Source of the DNA: Sesamum alatum
Taxonomy: Eukaryota; Streptophyta; Magnoliopsida; Lamiales; Pedaliaceae
Direction of reading: 5' to 3'
Length of the DNA stretch: 64,000 bases
Assembly: GCA_034509735.1 (NCBI GenBank)
Contig: JACGWO010000010.1
Location: 2,232,001-2,296,000, forward strand
Shown: piece after piece, positions 1 through 11,880 of the stretch
Layout of the letters: every line of letters begins with the position of its first letter
Position numbering within the stretch: position 1 is the first letter of the stretch
The notes under the pieces: generated by a model
Told to the model about the DNA's origin: nothing
The model's database searches: none
The model's input: the letters and a program-made list of their open reading frames with translations, nothing else
Made by a program: the position numbers and the translations under genes

Positions 1-1860
1 GATGACATCATTTTAATATTCTCCCTGAGGACCAAAAATGGCAGGTAATTTTGTGCTCTTGTGATATTGATTCCATTTGTGCACTCTATTTTGTAATTGT
101 GAATTTCAAGCGCTGATTTAAATATGAGACGTTATGTACTGAGTATGCTCTCAAGAAAGAATTTCCCCTAAGGTTTACTGGCAGATTTAATTTGAGTAAG
201 TGAATCCAATGGGCAGATTCTGAGATACATGAAGCTTTGGCATCTAAAAAATCCATGTCTAATATTTGCTTACTTAAATCTATTCTTTGATGTGGATTCC
301 ACCTTCTGCTGGTGTTCATACTAAGTTAATGAACCATCTTGTGGCCATATTAACTGCAATAATCGCTGAAACTACAGATGCTACAACTCTTTTGGTGCAG
401 GTTGCTCTGACCCATGATGCAAATATTTCGATTGGTTCAAACTCATGATGGCAGTTACCGTGCAATTTGATCCAGAAACTCCTGAGACCTGTGATGTTGT
501 ACTAATTCATCTTAGTTGATTTTGTCATAGTTACCTCATTATAGCCATTTCCATTAACATTCTGGTGCTGCAAATTGGTAAGTTTTATGACCAATTTGCA
601 GTTGGAGGCACTCAATGTGCACCAGAACATGCATATGTGGCATCAAGCTCCCGTACTACCTTCTTTCTTCCAACTTGGATTTTGTGATTCTTTTGAAGGG
701 ACCAATCAGCAATATGTTGTATCGTATGTGTATCATGAGTAAATTTTCAAGTGTACCTTGGTGTATTTTGCACGCTGACCATTGAGGATTTCTGTTGGAA
801 ATGCAGTGCTGATTATGCATCTGAAAACATGGGGATCTATTTTGTTGTGTGATTGAATCTAACTGTTTGTGTACCTCCATCTTCTGTGATCGTAATTCAT
901 GGAAACAAAAGCTATTGTGACTAGAATTGAGACTTGAGGTCTACTGATTCTTGGATATAATTTTGATGGGATACGGCTGCATTTGCTTCGACAAGTTCAA
1001 CACATACATGTACGTTTTTGCTCATGATGGTTGAGGTTCTCGGTGCATAATCAAGAATGTCCAAGTTGTACATAGATTTGTGCATGAAGATAGGACTTTC
1101 AAGCGAAAGATTCTTTCTAAATCATTTTTTTATCCTAGTTTGTCCAACTATTATTTTTCCTTCTCTAGTATTCGAATTTTAAACCCTGATATTTTGTTTC
1201 TTTAATTTAACTTTATTTCGTCCGATAATTCAAATGGAACAGTTTGTGTGACTTCTCGTAAGATATGTCACTGATTAAATCGATTTAAATACAGAATCAC
1301 TTGTAAAAGTAGTGTAATGATTTGATTACAAAGAGTGATTTGAACCATTCTCCATCTTGGGATAGATTATGGTTTCACAATTTGAATAGTGCTCGACTTG
1401 AATCGAATATTTCATACCCATTAAGAACTTGAATTGTCTTTCTAAATCAACCTGCATTGTAAGAATTACCAGAGCAAAAACACTTCATGTAGTTCCAATC
1501 TAGAAGATATGTGGATAAGTTTGCAAATTGCTCTGAAATTCCAGTTTGGCTTGACGATTGTGAAATTGATTATAAGATAAATAATTTTAAAATAAATTTA
1601 AGAAAAAAATATTACGGAGTTTAGATTAATATTTTCATAATTGATTATGTAATGTGAATAAAAATTTTAAAAATTGTAGCTTTTATCAAAAAGTTCAAAC
1701 GAGTTTTAATAAACTTGTTCTAAAATTGGTTTTTTATTTTTTAACTGGTTATTACCAAATGGATCAAACGATGCGAAAAAATGAGTTTGCACTCGAAACA
1801 CAAAATTTGACCTGCTCAATCACGAGTGATACGGGCGTTTAATGGACTCAGAGTAATCCA
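1..1860. other. Left edge, no gene assigned
   Basis: No coding region with family resemblance is visible on either strand. Bases 1-46 are open in frame 1 and end at a good donor (GGCAG followed by GTAATT at 46-47), so they could be the last part of an exon from a gene that starts outside the window, but no matching acceptor and coding continuation was found. Bases 300-1130 have less AT bias than the deep intergenic DNA and could be a 3' UTR or decayed exon sequence. From 1560 to 1800 the DNA becomes very AT-rich. Confidence 0.3.
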
Positions 1861-1871
1861 ATAGTTGTTGA

Positions 1872-1907
1872 GGCCCAATGGACCGAAGCTCTCTGAGATT
1901 CGGCCCA
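1872..1907 (+). promoter_or_regulatory. Paired site II (TGGGCC-type) promoter motifs of the RMD5 gene
   Basis: GGCCCA occurs at 1872-1877 and again at 1902-1907, about 30 bp apart and roughly 100-200 bp before the presumed transcript start. TGGGCC/T site II motifs are typical of TATA-less promoters of plant housekeeping and growth genes, and no clear TATA box is seen here. Assignment to the downstream gene is by position only. Confidence 0.45.
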
Positions 1908-2096
1908 TTTAGTCCTCCTGCTGTCCAGGGGTAGAATGGTCAATAAGAATAATAAATCCCCAAAATTTAAGCAAAAAGAAATCGGAATCTGGCCTCTTCT
2001 CACCTTCAACTTCTGTACAAAAACTTGCCAGAAGTGCCCCCCAATCAATCATCATTCCGTTTTCCGTCCTCTACACTCTTCCTCAGCTATCTTCTG

Positions 2097-4294
2097 GTGA
2101 GTATGCGTCTGCCTCTTATCTTGAGTTTATGTTTGTGGTTTTTGTGTATCAACTACATGCGATTTTGAATTCTTTCCCCAATTTTACTTTACCAGCTTTT
2201 CATTTCTCGATCTGAATAATTATTTGTATGTATTACTTATTTTTGTTCCGTCATATTAGCTTGATTTTTATTTTATGGAATTTTTCTTCAATTTTAATTC
2301 GTGATTGACCGAAATCAATCTGTTTAGATGAGTATGAATCGCTTGCATTTTCTTGATGAGCTGCAAAAATTATTAGCTGTGGAGACATTGTAAGATTGTT
2401 TTCTGCGCCAACACGAGTTCTCGTTTATTTGCTGCTTGTGTTTGTGTTATTTTGCATTTGTTTATGCACCGCCTTGGTTTCTTTGGCTCTGTGGTTTTGA
2501 ATCTTTATGAATTATGAGGATTCTGGGCTCGAATGCCATTTTTATGTGCTTTGTGACAGACTATCCATCTTAAACGACCTGATTTGTAATTTGATTGGAT
2601 CAGGATCTATATATGTTCTGTAAATGAAACTGGTGGTTGGTAGTGTTTGGGCATGTTCTGAAGATGAATGCTTTGCAGGAAAATAAGTTAGCTTTCTCTG
2701 TATTCTTGATGTATCTTTCATACGTAACATAGCCTGGAAAGAAGGGAAATGTAGTTAACTTAGTTATTCATCAACTTTTCAATGTTCTTAAGTCAATGCT
2801 ATCTCTTGGCCTGCTGTAAGTTCATTTTAGATGGAACAAGAGATTTGAAGGTTTGATCTTGTTGCTAGAACTCTAAACTAATGAAAACCGTTTGATGGGT
2901 TCAAACGGTTGGATTTTGAAGGTTGTGAAGGAAGCAAATTGCTGTCAGCTGATCTGTGCTGTGTGAACAGTGACCTTACAGTAGATCAAACGAAAAGATC
3001 AAGATCATGGTGAAAATTCTAGGAATAGTTCCTATAATCTTTTTACCATCATTGATGCTTAGGTTGCATCACCAAGAAAGCTTCAAGGTACCTCTGAGAT
3101 GTTGAAAATTACAGCCTATTCTTTAGGCCTTAGGAGTGAAGAGATACGACTGATTACTTTTGTTAGGAAAACAAGCTAATCCTTATAGACTAGACACCTA
3201 ACCAGCACTACTAAACAGGACTTAGGATAAAAATATCCAGCCTGAGTTACAAAAAATTTTCTGCAGTAATAAGAGATCCTGGAATACCTTCGGAATTTGG
3301 ATTGAGATTAACAAGAAAACCCTATTAATAATTGTGTGCCCATTTGAGTGAGACTATATTTCAAGGAAATTAGTTCTACAAGCTGATACTCTGAATTTAA
3401 TTGTTGACCCCTTTCATCGTCTGCAAGACCTGGCATCTTTAGTGACTTCTTTGCAATTTGTAATTTTGATAATCAGGTTAGAAATAGATTCAAAAGACAG
3501 CACGAGAGGATAAGTACTTGGTCCTGTAGAGCTACCCTTAGATAGGATGCCATGAATAACAACATGATTCACCTTGTTTATGAGGTGGAGAACATCTACC
3601 AAATGCGATTCACATAAATAAAGGAACTACACAACAATTCAACACAAACTCATTATCCATAAGGACCTTTAGCACAGAAGGATCTCATCGATTATACGCA
3701 GCCAGGAACTTGTTTTTATAATGTGGGGCTGACCTAGAGTCATGGCCTTTTCTGATAGTTCCATAGAGATTTCATGACTTATTACTTATTACTTACCTTA
3801 CTGTCAGCATAAGCTTGGGTTGGTATGACTTTTCAAGCCAAGCTGAAGGAGTTTGTGCTGGTGAGTTCATGATTTTATGGTTAGCACCTAATATATCCAC
3901 TCCACTAGTAGTCCCCCCTTTGCGGATTCTAGAATGAGACTGAGCCAGTGATAAGTGCTTATTGTAGCAGCGATACTGCGGGAAGTGCTATATATTATGT
4001 AATTATACTATGTTTTTTCTCCGTGCAAGAAGCTTATCCCGTGCTCTGTTGCTTATGCAGTTGGATATTGTTCATCTGGCAGGTCAAGAAATGCTAACAA
4101 ATAATTCTTATGAGTTCTTATTAGTTCAAGGCACTATTTTACTGCTGCTTAATATGCTGAAATTGAATGGAAAACCTTCTTGTCTGTTTCTTCTCCATTG
4201 CATTGTAGTCTGCGCGCTCATGTTTCTGTTCTTGCAGATACCTCCAAGAGTCATTTCCAGTGAAGTTAGCTTATTTTTTGTCTCTTACTTGTAG
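2097..4294 (+). other. 5' UTR intron of the RMD5 gene
   Basis: A pyrimidine-rich leader of about 100 bases ends at a strong donor (TCTG followed by GTGAGT, GT at 2097-2098). The CDS starts only at 4350. Acceptors are available at 4236-4237 (CTTGCAG) and 4293-4294 (CTTGTAG). The second gives one intron of about 2.2 kb and a short leader exon 4295-4349, whereas use of the first would add a small exon. The interval contains no conserved reading frame. Exact splicing needs a transcript. Confidence 0.5.
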
Positions 4295-4349
4295 GTGGTT
4301 ATCAATTTTGTCAACAACTATTACATTGAGGAGCTTGAGCAACCTAGAA

Positions 4350-5510
4350 ATGGAGTTGAATTCCATCAAAGATGCCTTTGACCGTGTTACAAAGAAGCAA
4401 AAACTTTCATCCTCGAAATCCCAAGAAATAATTGAACAGATTGGCCAAGAAATAGAACAAGCTTTATCAAGAATACAATCTGGAAATGATTCTGCATCTC
4501 CATCTGATCATAAATTGATCCTGAACGAACTAAAAGCCAAGTTGAAAGAAATTGCTCCACTCAGCCAGCTGGAAGGGACACAAAAGGATTTAAATATTGC
4601 GTTGAGCAAGTATCCGAAGCTTCTGGATAAATCTTTCAATCCTGACATTTCGAAGGCTTACCGTAATATTGATTTCGATATCCACACTGTTAATCAAATA
4701 ATTGCCAGCCACTTCTACCGGCAGGGCCAATTTGACCTTGGTGACTGTTTCGTGGACGAGTGCAACGAACCAGAGGCTGCGGAAAAGAAAGCCCCTTTCC
4801 TGGAAATGTTTCAAATACTGGAAGCCATGAAATCTCGGAATCTGGAGCCTGCTCTGAATTGGGCAACAAATAATCACGAGCAACTGTCTCAAAATGGGTC
4901 CGACATTGAATTGAAACTCCATCGCCTTCAGTTTGTGGAAATCTTGCAGAACAAGGGCAGAGATGAAGCTCTCAAGTATGCTAGAGCCTTTTTGGCTCCA
5001 TTTGCTGCCAAACATTTGGCTGAAATCCAAAAGCTTATGGCTTGTCTGTTATGGGCTGGAAGGCTTGATTCGTCGCCATATGCAGAGTTATTATCGTCCA
5101 TACATTGGGACAAATTGGCTGAGGAATTCACACGGCAGTTCTGCAATCTTATTGGGCAATCCTATGAAAGCCCATTGAGCGTGACAATTGCCGCTGGAGT
5201 TCAAGGATTACCTACCCTTTTAAAGCTGATGAACGTGATGACTGGGAAAAAACAGGAGTGGCAGTCCATGAAACAATTACCTGTGCCAGTTGATTTGGAT
5301 AGGGAGTTTCAGTTCCACTCCATATTTGTGTGCCCGGTTAGTCGAGACCAAGCAAGTGAAGAGAATCCCCCCATGCTGTTGTCATGTGGACATGTATTGT
5401 GCAAGCAATCCATCACCAAGTTGTCCAAAAATAACATCACAAGGCCGTTCAAGTGCCCTTATTGCCCCTCTGAAGTCGAAGCAGGTCAGTGTAGGCAGTT
5501 GTATCTCTGA
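4350..5510 (+). CDS. RMD5: RMD5-like RING subunit of the GID/CTLH E3 ubiquitin ligase
   Basis: Encodes 386 residues in one exon, close to the length of Arabidopsis RMD5 homologues. Order of parts: N-terminal helical region (1-100), LisH-like motif around 112-140 (VNQIIASHFYRQGQFDLGD), CTLH about 148-205, CRA-type helices to about 290, and a C-terminal degenerate RING at 328-372 with C328-P-V-S, CGH at 346-348, C351 and C369-x2-C372. The second ligand of the first zinc pair is absent (S331), as is usual for this family. In yeast and animals RMD5 and its partner (FYV10/MAEA) form the catalytic RING pair of the GID complex, which marks proteins for the proteasome. A plant role is inferred from this. 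The start is the first ATG in the frame, and upstream codons in the frame belong to the leader. It converges on the WAV3-like gene. Confidence 0.93.
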   Translation: MELNSIKDAFDRVTKKQKLSSSKSQEIIEQIGQEIEQALSRIQSGNDSASPSDHKLILNELKAKLKEIAPLSQLEGTQKDLNIALSKYPKLLDKSFNPDISKAYRNIDFDIHTVNQIIASHFYRQGQFDLGDCFVDECNEPEAAEKKAPFLEMFQILEAMKSRNLEPALNWATNNHEQLSQNGSDIELKLHRLQFVEILQNKGRDEALKYARAFLAPFAAKHLAEIQKLMACLLWAGRLDSSPYAELLSSIHWDKLAEEFTRQFCNLIGQSYESPLSVTIAAGVQGLPTLLKLMNVMTGKKQEWQSMKQLPVPVDLDREFQFHSIFVCPVSRDQASEENPPMLLSCGHVLCKQSITKLSKNNITRPFKCPYCPSEVEAGQCRQLYL

Positions 5511-7885
5511 TCCCAACGAAAAATGTAAAATGGTTGTATTGAAGCTCTTTTACCTCTTTGATTATCCTCCCTGCATCCACTCGGATAACAGATCAAATGG
5601 GAGACGATGCTTCTCCATTGAACATACTTCATGAACGTAGGTAAACTGTATCATTTAGAGTAGATCGTGTTGTGATGGTATGGTTGCTCAATGTGTTCTG
5701 CACTGGACTTGGAACGTTTACTGGTGGATGAATGATTGTAAATAAATATTCTTTCCACATGAAACACAACACAGTACCATGTCGTTCTCCTTCTACATTT
5801 AGGGGGACGGTCAAAATAGGAGTTGATTGATATTCAGTTTCTATATCTGGTTTCAGATCGTCAAATCTTAAATTCATGTGGGATTTCAACTTACGAATGG
5901 TTTATGAAGTGTACAAGTTTGCCGTCTAACGCTACATTGACAGCAAAGGTAATGTCCGAGAGTGAAATCTATGATCAGAGTGGATACTATTGAACTGATC
6001 TCACCATACAGGGTTCTATTTCCTTGCTCTCTTCTCAGTTATCGCAATCTTGTTAATTTTGACTGTTTGATCCCATAGATCTAAACTTACGGTCCATAAG
6101 ATGTTAAGAACACCTATCAGAACAATAGCCTAGTAACAGAGTAGATGAGATGAAAGGGCAGTAATCCCCACAATCCAATGTCTTATAGTGAACCGACAGT
6201 ATGAAAAAAACAAGGGAAGGGATGCATAGTATAATAGAAGCCCACATGGACATGGACATCAGTGTAAGACCCCCACCACATAAAGCAGCGATTTCATCAG
6301 TCGCACTAAAAAACTTTAAAGAGGTGCGCAATTTCAGGACACTAAAAGCAATGAAAAACCCAACTTGTGAGGCGCATGAGAAATAGCTTTGGGTACCACT
6401 ACCTTTTTACTTGTTCTTGCACTGCTCAACCTTTTCCGGATCTCTTCCACTCTCTCAGGGTGTGTTTGGTGTTTGTACTACGGAAATAAAGTTGCCCCAA
6501 CTCCCTTTTCCTTAATTTTCACAAACGTGTGGCTAAAGTCATGCTAACCCTCCTAAGCTCTAATTTTCTTTACATTCTTGATTCTCATTTTCTTGGGATT
6601 TCCCAAAGTAGTGTGTGTGATTGTGTGTTGTACGCGTAAATTATATGGGAATTCATGATTTGATGGTCCACCAATCAAACCATGTGATAAGATAATCCTA
6701 ATTTGGAGTCAATTATTCCTGGACATTTCCATCCTCAAATCTTTCAATTTGGCCATCCACAGCAACTGAGTGGTGATCTCAGGCTACCAGAATGAGATAT
6801 CCCAATAATGTTGGTTGGTTCCTTCCTAATTCCTTCATCAATAATTGGAAATATTATGTCTTTTGCCATTTCTCAATCAATTTTAACGTATGTGATTGAT
6901 GAGTACTTGTATCAGAATTTTTTTGTACGTCGGGTACTGCTGATTCATGTGTCTTGTCCCTTACTTTCTGCAATTGGATTGGATTTCCACCAAATTTATA
7001 TGATTAATATGTAGTTTAATAGAAACGATTAATCACATATCAAGTATGATTATACTTAAAACATAATCAAGAGGGTTTCGAACAATTTTATCTGCTGTAA
7101 TTGATTAAATATTAATTAGAAATTTCCTTTACATGCCAATTTGATCCATTAGATCATGGAAGCTCTTTAATTTCTAAAGACCAACCATGTCAATGAATAT
7201 TGCAAAGCAATTCAGTCAAAAGTTGCTTTTTCGCATAACAAAAATTGAATGATTTTAATTCCAACCACTAAAACGAGCCAGAATATGTTCTATAATAGAA
7301 AATCGTATTTATAAATTATGCACCAACACAGATAAAATTAAATTCACAATCATGGACCAATAAATAAATATTAATTTTACTAATCAAACTAAATAAATAT
7401 ACTTGAAAAATCTAGAATGAATGTTCCATTTCACTGCCATTATGATAGAACCCCACTTTAGGCTCCTAGAACAAGACTTTGCACCTAACCTAAAACCCAA
7501 ATCCCAATCCCAATACTAAAAACAAGCTTTATTTCAACACACAATCATATCAAATCATGCACTTAATATTTACATTAAAAAATACCTGCAGAATAATTAT
7601 CTATTAGACCATCACATATCATATCATACATTCTCTGCATTTATTTTATTTTCAATAATTTAAATATAAAAAAAAGCGGAAAATACTAAAATAATAATGA
7701 AAAATAATAGAGCAAAGTAAAATAATGACAAAAAGCTGAGAGACCCCTCAATCCTACCCCTCCATCAATAATACTGTGTGGGGTTTCTTCACTCTCTAAT
7801 TTCTTCTTTTTTTTTTTTTGATTTTAATATTTATACATTTATATTTTTTGCAATTTTTATTAATACAAAAAGTAAAAAAAGAAAA
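5511..7885. other. Convergent intergenic region
   Basis: Holds the 3' UTR of the RMD5 gene (roughly 5511-5900) and, at the right end, the minus-strand 3' UTR of the WAV3-like gene. Between them, 5900-7850 shows no gene on either strand. AT content rises steeply after 6600, with long A/T runs near 7650-7860. No clear transposon ends were found here. Confidence 0.5.
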
Positions 7886-10078
7886 TTAAAATCTTGCATT
7901 CTCAAAGCCATGTAAGTCGCTGACTCTATTCAAGGACTTTCTCATGATGGCTACTTTAGCCAGCCGCTCAGCGGCCCTCCAAGCCGATGTCGGCGTGAGT
8001 GGCTCGGCTTTCTCATCCGGAACGGCGGCTTCTCTTTCGTGGTTGTTCCTCCTTCTCGGTGGAACCTGCGCATCCTGCCTCTTCCAATTCAGCTCAGCCA
8101 GCTCGGCTTCCAGCCCCCGCACAAACTCCTCCCCGCAGCCCGAACCCGATTGTAGGACAAGAGCTCGAGCCGAGGCCAACATGTGGTGAGCGCCGGCTGG
8201 GTCGTTTCTCTCCGCGAGTCTCCTGCTCTCGGCGACGGCGCGTGTTGTAACGAAGAGGCATCTGAGGCGTTGAATATCCCTGGTGGAGGAGCCGACGGCG
8301 CGTGGGCGGGGAATCAAAAGGGGGCGTTCCTTGTCGTATATGGTTTGTTGAGTTGACGGGTCTTTGTAGGAGCAACGGACGGACAGATGGCGGTGGGCCC
8401 CGCCCAATGATGATGGGACCTTCAATTCTATCAACAATTCTCTCTCCTCTTCAGAGTGGAAGTCCCCGACCTGGCACCAGCTTGACCCGGACCCGACAAA
8501 CGATGGTTTACCCGTGTATGAGTACACGGCGGAGATCTCCGCCGGAGCCGACCCGGAAACAAAACCAAGCTGAACTTTCAGATCTTGCATTACCTCGCTG
8601 AGTAGACCGGTGATGCATTTCGCGAAAGTGTCGTCTGGCGGCGCGTTGAGGCACGCACTTAGGTTGACGGAATGGACAGGGATTTCCAAGTGGGAGAAGC
8701 GTGAGGAAGTGACGCGCGGGCCACTGCTGTGACCATCAGAGAAAAGCAGGATGCTTGCGGCGGGGTTTCTCTCACGACGGTCCTCGATAACCTTAGCGGC
8801 CTTCTTAAGCGAGTCGGTGGCGCTGGTGGCGCCACCGTCCAAGGAGACGATGGCGTCAATAATTCTACGCGCGGATCTCCTGCCAGCAGTGGTCATTCTA
8901 CGCAGCGGCAACAGCCGTTTCGACGTCGTGGAGAAGGCCACGATGGACAAGCGGTCGGCGGCGGAAAGAGATGAGACCACCGTTCTCATGACTCTCTTCA
9001 TCAGCTGGAGCTTATCAGCGGTGACATTCCTGCTAACGTTGAGTACTGTTACCAAATCGATAGGAGCTCTTCGCAGTGGCGCCGCCGGGGCTTTGAGTTT
9101 CAATACAACAGCGTAAGTTTCGCTCGTCTTCCCAACTGAAACCACCGCCGCTTCCGACAACAGAGAGACCTCCACAATCCTTGTCTTGGTCATCATTTCA
9201 GCTGGAACTACATTGTTGGTCACGAAGAAACCGGGGAATTCATCATTTTCCTCTTCGGTCTCATCTGATTCGGGTATAGGATTGAAGCGGGCACCGGAAG
9301 TCGGCGATGACAGTGGCTCATCATCATTATAGACCTTCAGAACGCATCTTTTATCGTTCTTGGAGTTGGAATCTCCGGCGGGTATATCGCCTCTCTTTTG
9401 GCCGTGCTGGTGCAAGGGTTTCTGGTGATGATCATCAGTGAAAAGATGCATTTCCTTCCATGTGAAGCTGCAAACCGGACACGTGAGGGATCCCTGCTTC
9501 TTCACGTGCGCCGCGATACATGGGAAATGGAAGCTGTGGCCGCACTCCGCCGTGAATATGGCCGTCCCTTGTCCTGTTTTCACTCTCTGTAAGCATATCC
9601 CACACCTACTCTGCTAGCAGTAGAGTTTCCCAGAAAACATTATTAGCCAATGATGGAAAAACATTAAAACTAAAATCCACTGTTCAAAAGACTATACCTT
9701 TGAGAGGCGGAGGCTGGATTTGATCAAAGAAAAGGTGGAGGGAGAGCGAGGTGAAGAAGGGGCGGAGCGGTGGTGAAAGAGTCTGGGACTGTTTCTTGTT
9801 TTGCATTGAAGTCTTGGGCTATGTGGCTCCGACTGGCTGTGCACTGCGGCATTGGGCGGCGCCACCACAGACGCAGCGGTGGTTCTACAGCGGAGGGCCA
9901 GGCCAGACACAGGCTGAGAGTGGAGACGCGGCGTAGAAGGGTTGGAGAAAAACCCAGCGAATCTAGAGCCCATCCTGGGACTTGGACTGGGATCCAATTT
10001 TTCTTTGATGATTGGGGAGTCGGGGTCTTTATCCTTGGGGATTGAAGTGCAAAATGCTCTTCGCCAACCCAAAACCAT
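7886..10078 (-). CDS. WAVH2: WAV3-family E3 ubiquitin ligase (RING plus vWA domain)
   Basis: Two exons on the minus strand: 10078-9698 (127 codons, phase 0) and 9610-7886, giving 701 residues, in line with WAV3/WAVH/EDA40 proteins (about 680-740). The N-terminus (MVLGWRRAFCTSIPKD) is the family start, followed by a Ser/Pro/Arg-rich stretch. A C3H2C3-like RING spans 130-174 (CGIC, ECGHSFHFPC, CPVC). The family block around PIPESDE...EFPGFF follows at about 238-256, then a vWA domain at about 310-466. WAV3-family ligases act redundantly in Arabidopsis root gravitropism and wavy growth (established). The substrate is unknown to me. Oddity: the vWA metal-site motif reads N318-V-S320-R-N322 instead of D-x-S-x-S. 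The acceptor is a TAGCAG tandem, so one glutamine may be optionally included. The symbol follows the syntenic position and could equally be WAVH1 or EDA40-like. Confidence 0.92.
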
Positions 10079-10261
10079 ATTGTCTGCCTCGCTTCTATTT
10101 CTCAAAGTTTCTTTATATGTTGAACTCTGATTCGGGGTTCTTGATTTCTTTAAGCTCAAAGCTGCGACGAGAATGATGATGATGATGATGATGATAATGA
10201 GGGGTAAAAGATGTTTTATGGAACTGGAATTGGTATTGGAGGCGGAGACAAAGGAACTGAG

Positions 10262-10266
<5 letters not shown>

Positions 10267-10302
<36 letters not shown>
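10267..10302. repeat. (AG)n microsatellite in the WAV3-like 5' leader
   Basis: Eighteen AG units on the plus strand, read as (CT)n in the sense of the minus-strand gene, lying about 190-225 bp upstream of its ATG. CT-rich tracts are common in plant leaders and core promoters and are prone to length change. A second short repeat, (ATG)n on the plus strand, lies at about 10172-10195. Confidence 0.9.
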
Positions 10303-10304
<2 letters not shown>

Positions 10305-11228
10305 AACAGAGGAAAAAATAAAGACACATATCCAAGTAGAAATGTCAAACAAGACAAAGCGAAACAAAACACACCCCTCTCTTCTTCAATTCCTCTCTAT
10401 TAAAAAAAAAAAAAAAAACTAAATTACTTCTTTTTAAAATTTATTATAATTATAAATATATTACAGATATTTTATATAAATGACTGTCGCGGGATAGTAT
10501 TTATCAGACGATCATTAATTCTAAAATTTTTTGTAATTTTTTAATTTTTTTTTAAACCCATTATAATTTACTCTTAAAAAATAAATTTGTATGAGTAAAA
10601 GAAAAGGGAGGGAGGGGAGGCATAATTAACCCAAAAAGATGAGTGCAAAAAGCTCCAAAAACTATCATATGTGAAATCACTGACTCTGCCTCCAACCTTA
10701 TTTAATTATAGGAATCTGTTGTTTTTGTCCAAGGAAAATAAATAAATAAAAAATAAAGGGTAATAGAAAAATGACCGGCAGGTGGAGGTTTAAATTGAAG
10801 TCAACCTGCAAAGAGATCTTGAGAGACAGAGGCATAGAATAGAACGCCATCTGATCTGCACTTTCGCCAGCTTACCACTTTCTGCTTCTTTTTCCCAAAT
10901 TCTCTTCTGCCATTTCTCTCAACTTTTTACGCTGTTATTAATTTTTTTACTTGCTCGAGCCACGTGATTTACTGTTTTGTATATGAGTTGTGGCAGATAG
11001 AGTGAAAATCAGCAACCTTTTGTTGGGTGCGAAGAGGTTAAAAAACTTTTAGTCGAGGATTTCATTTGATTTGAGTGATTATTTTCCAGGAGGGAAGGTA
11101 AATTTTGTGATTTCGTTATGATTACTGAATCCTAATATGACCATAAATGATTATCTGACTCAAATAAGCACTTGTATGGGGTGGTGGTTGGTAATAAGTT
11201 CGTAATAATAATTTTTTAGAGTTTAGAT

Positions 11229-11880
11229 GTTTAAAATAATTGAAAGGTTAAATTAGATCTACCTTCCATAAAGTTTGATATAATTACAAATACCCCTTAT
11301 TGTTTAAAAAATTATAAATATGTATTATATTGTGATGGGCATAAGGCATATTTACAATTTGTAAAATTCACAAGCAATTTTGTAATTTAAATTAGGAATA
11401 ATTACATCATTATTCTTTGAGATTTTATAAATTACATGTAAACTTTATATGATTTGAGAAAGTTACATATAATACCCTAATGTTTGTTTCGGGATAAATA
11501 CAATTTACACCTCTATGATATGAAAAATGAATAAAAATCACCTTGTGAAAAAAAAATAGCATATTGCCTACATATGCTTTGGGAATGAAGCAAATTACCC
11601 CCTGACAACGATTAATATATGGTGGTAATTTGTTTTATTTTTCAAAACACACGGGGGAATTTGCAAATTTTTTTCACAGATGATATTTGTTCATTTACCA
11701 TCACATGGGGGTTTAAATTTTCGTCCCACAAAATTATCAAATTTATTGATATTAGCAAAAAAAAATAAATAAGATCATATTAATCCTCGATTGACTTATT
11801 ATTATCTTATTACATTTTTTAACAGATCCTTTTATGATCAACAACTATTTTTTCAAGATAGTTGTGACTCTAAAGTCACC
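11229..11880. repeat. Degraded nested fold-back elements
   Basis: The left part (about 11395-11485) and the right part (about 11735-11830) match the internal sequence of the 16.1 kb fold-back family (shared words include TTATTGATATTAGCAAAA and CGATTGACTTATTA). Between them lies a second inverted-repeat unit, about 11491-11715, whose arms carry the words CACCTTGTGAAAAA and TTTTTCACAG and which resembles the elements at 40.6 and 41.1 kb. This reads as one fold-back element inserted into another. Ends are too decayed to give TSDs. Confidence 0.5.

Noticed and set aside
1..46. Terminal exon of a gene entering from the left
   Set aside because: A 15-codon open frame with a GT at its end is expected by chance; no downstream exon supports it. 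Kept only as a remark on the left edge.
4260..4349. Possible 30-codon extension of the RMD5 frame
   Set aside because: The extension begins at a GTG and crosses a splice acceptor; the first ATG in frame is 4350, which gives the family N-terminus.
4590..5146. Long minus-strand frames inside the RMD5 gene
   Set aside because: They are antisense shadows of a well-supported coding exon and show no domain resemblance.
10079..10372. The WAV3-like frame is open far upstream of the chosen ATG
   Set aside because: It starts from GTG with no in-frame ATG before 10078, and the extension reads through the (CT)n and (ATG)n repeats as LSLSLS and poly-Ile. The family N-terminus begins at MVLGWRRAFC.
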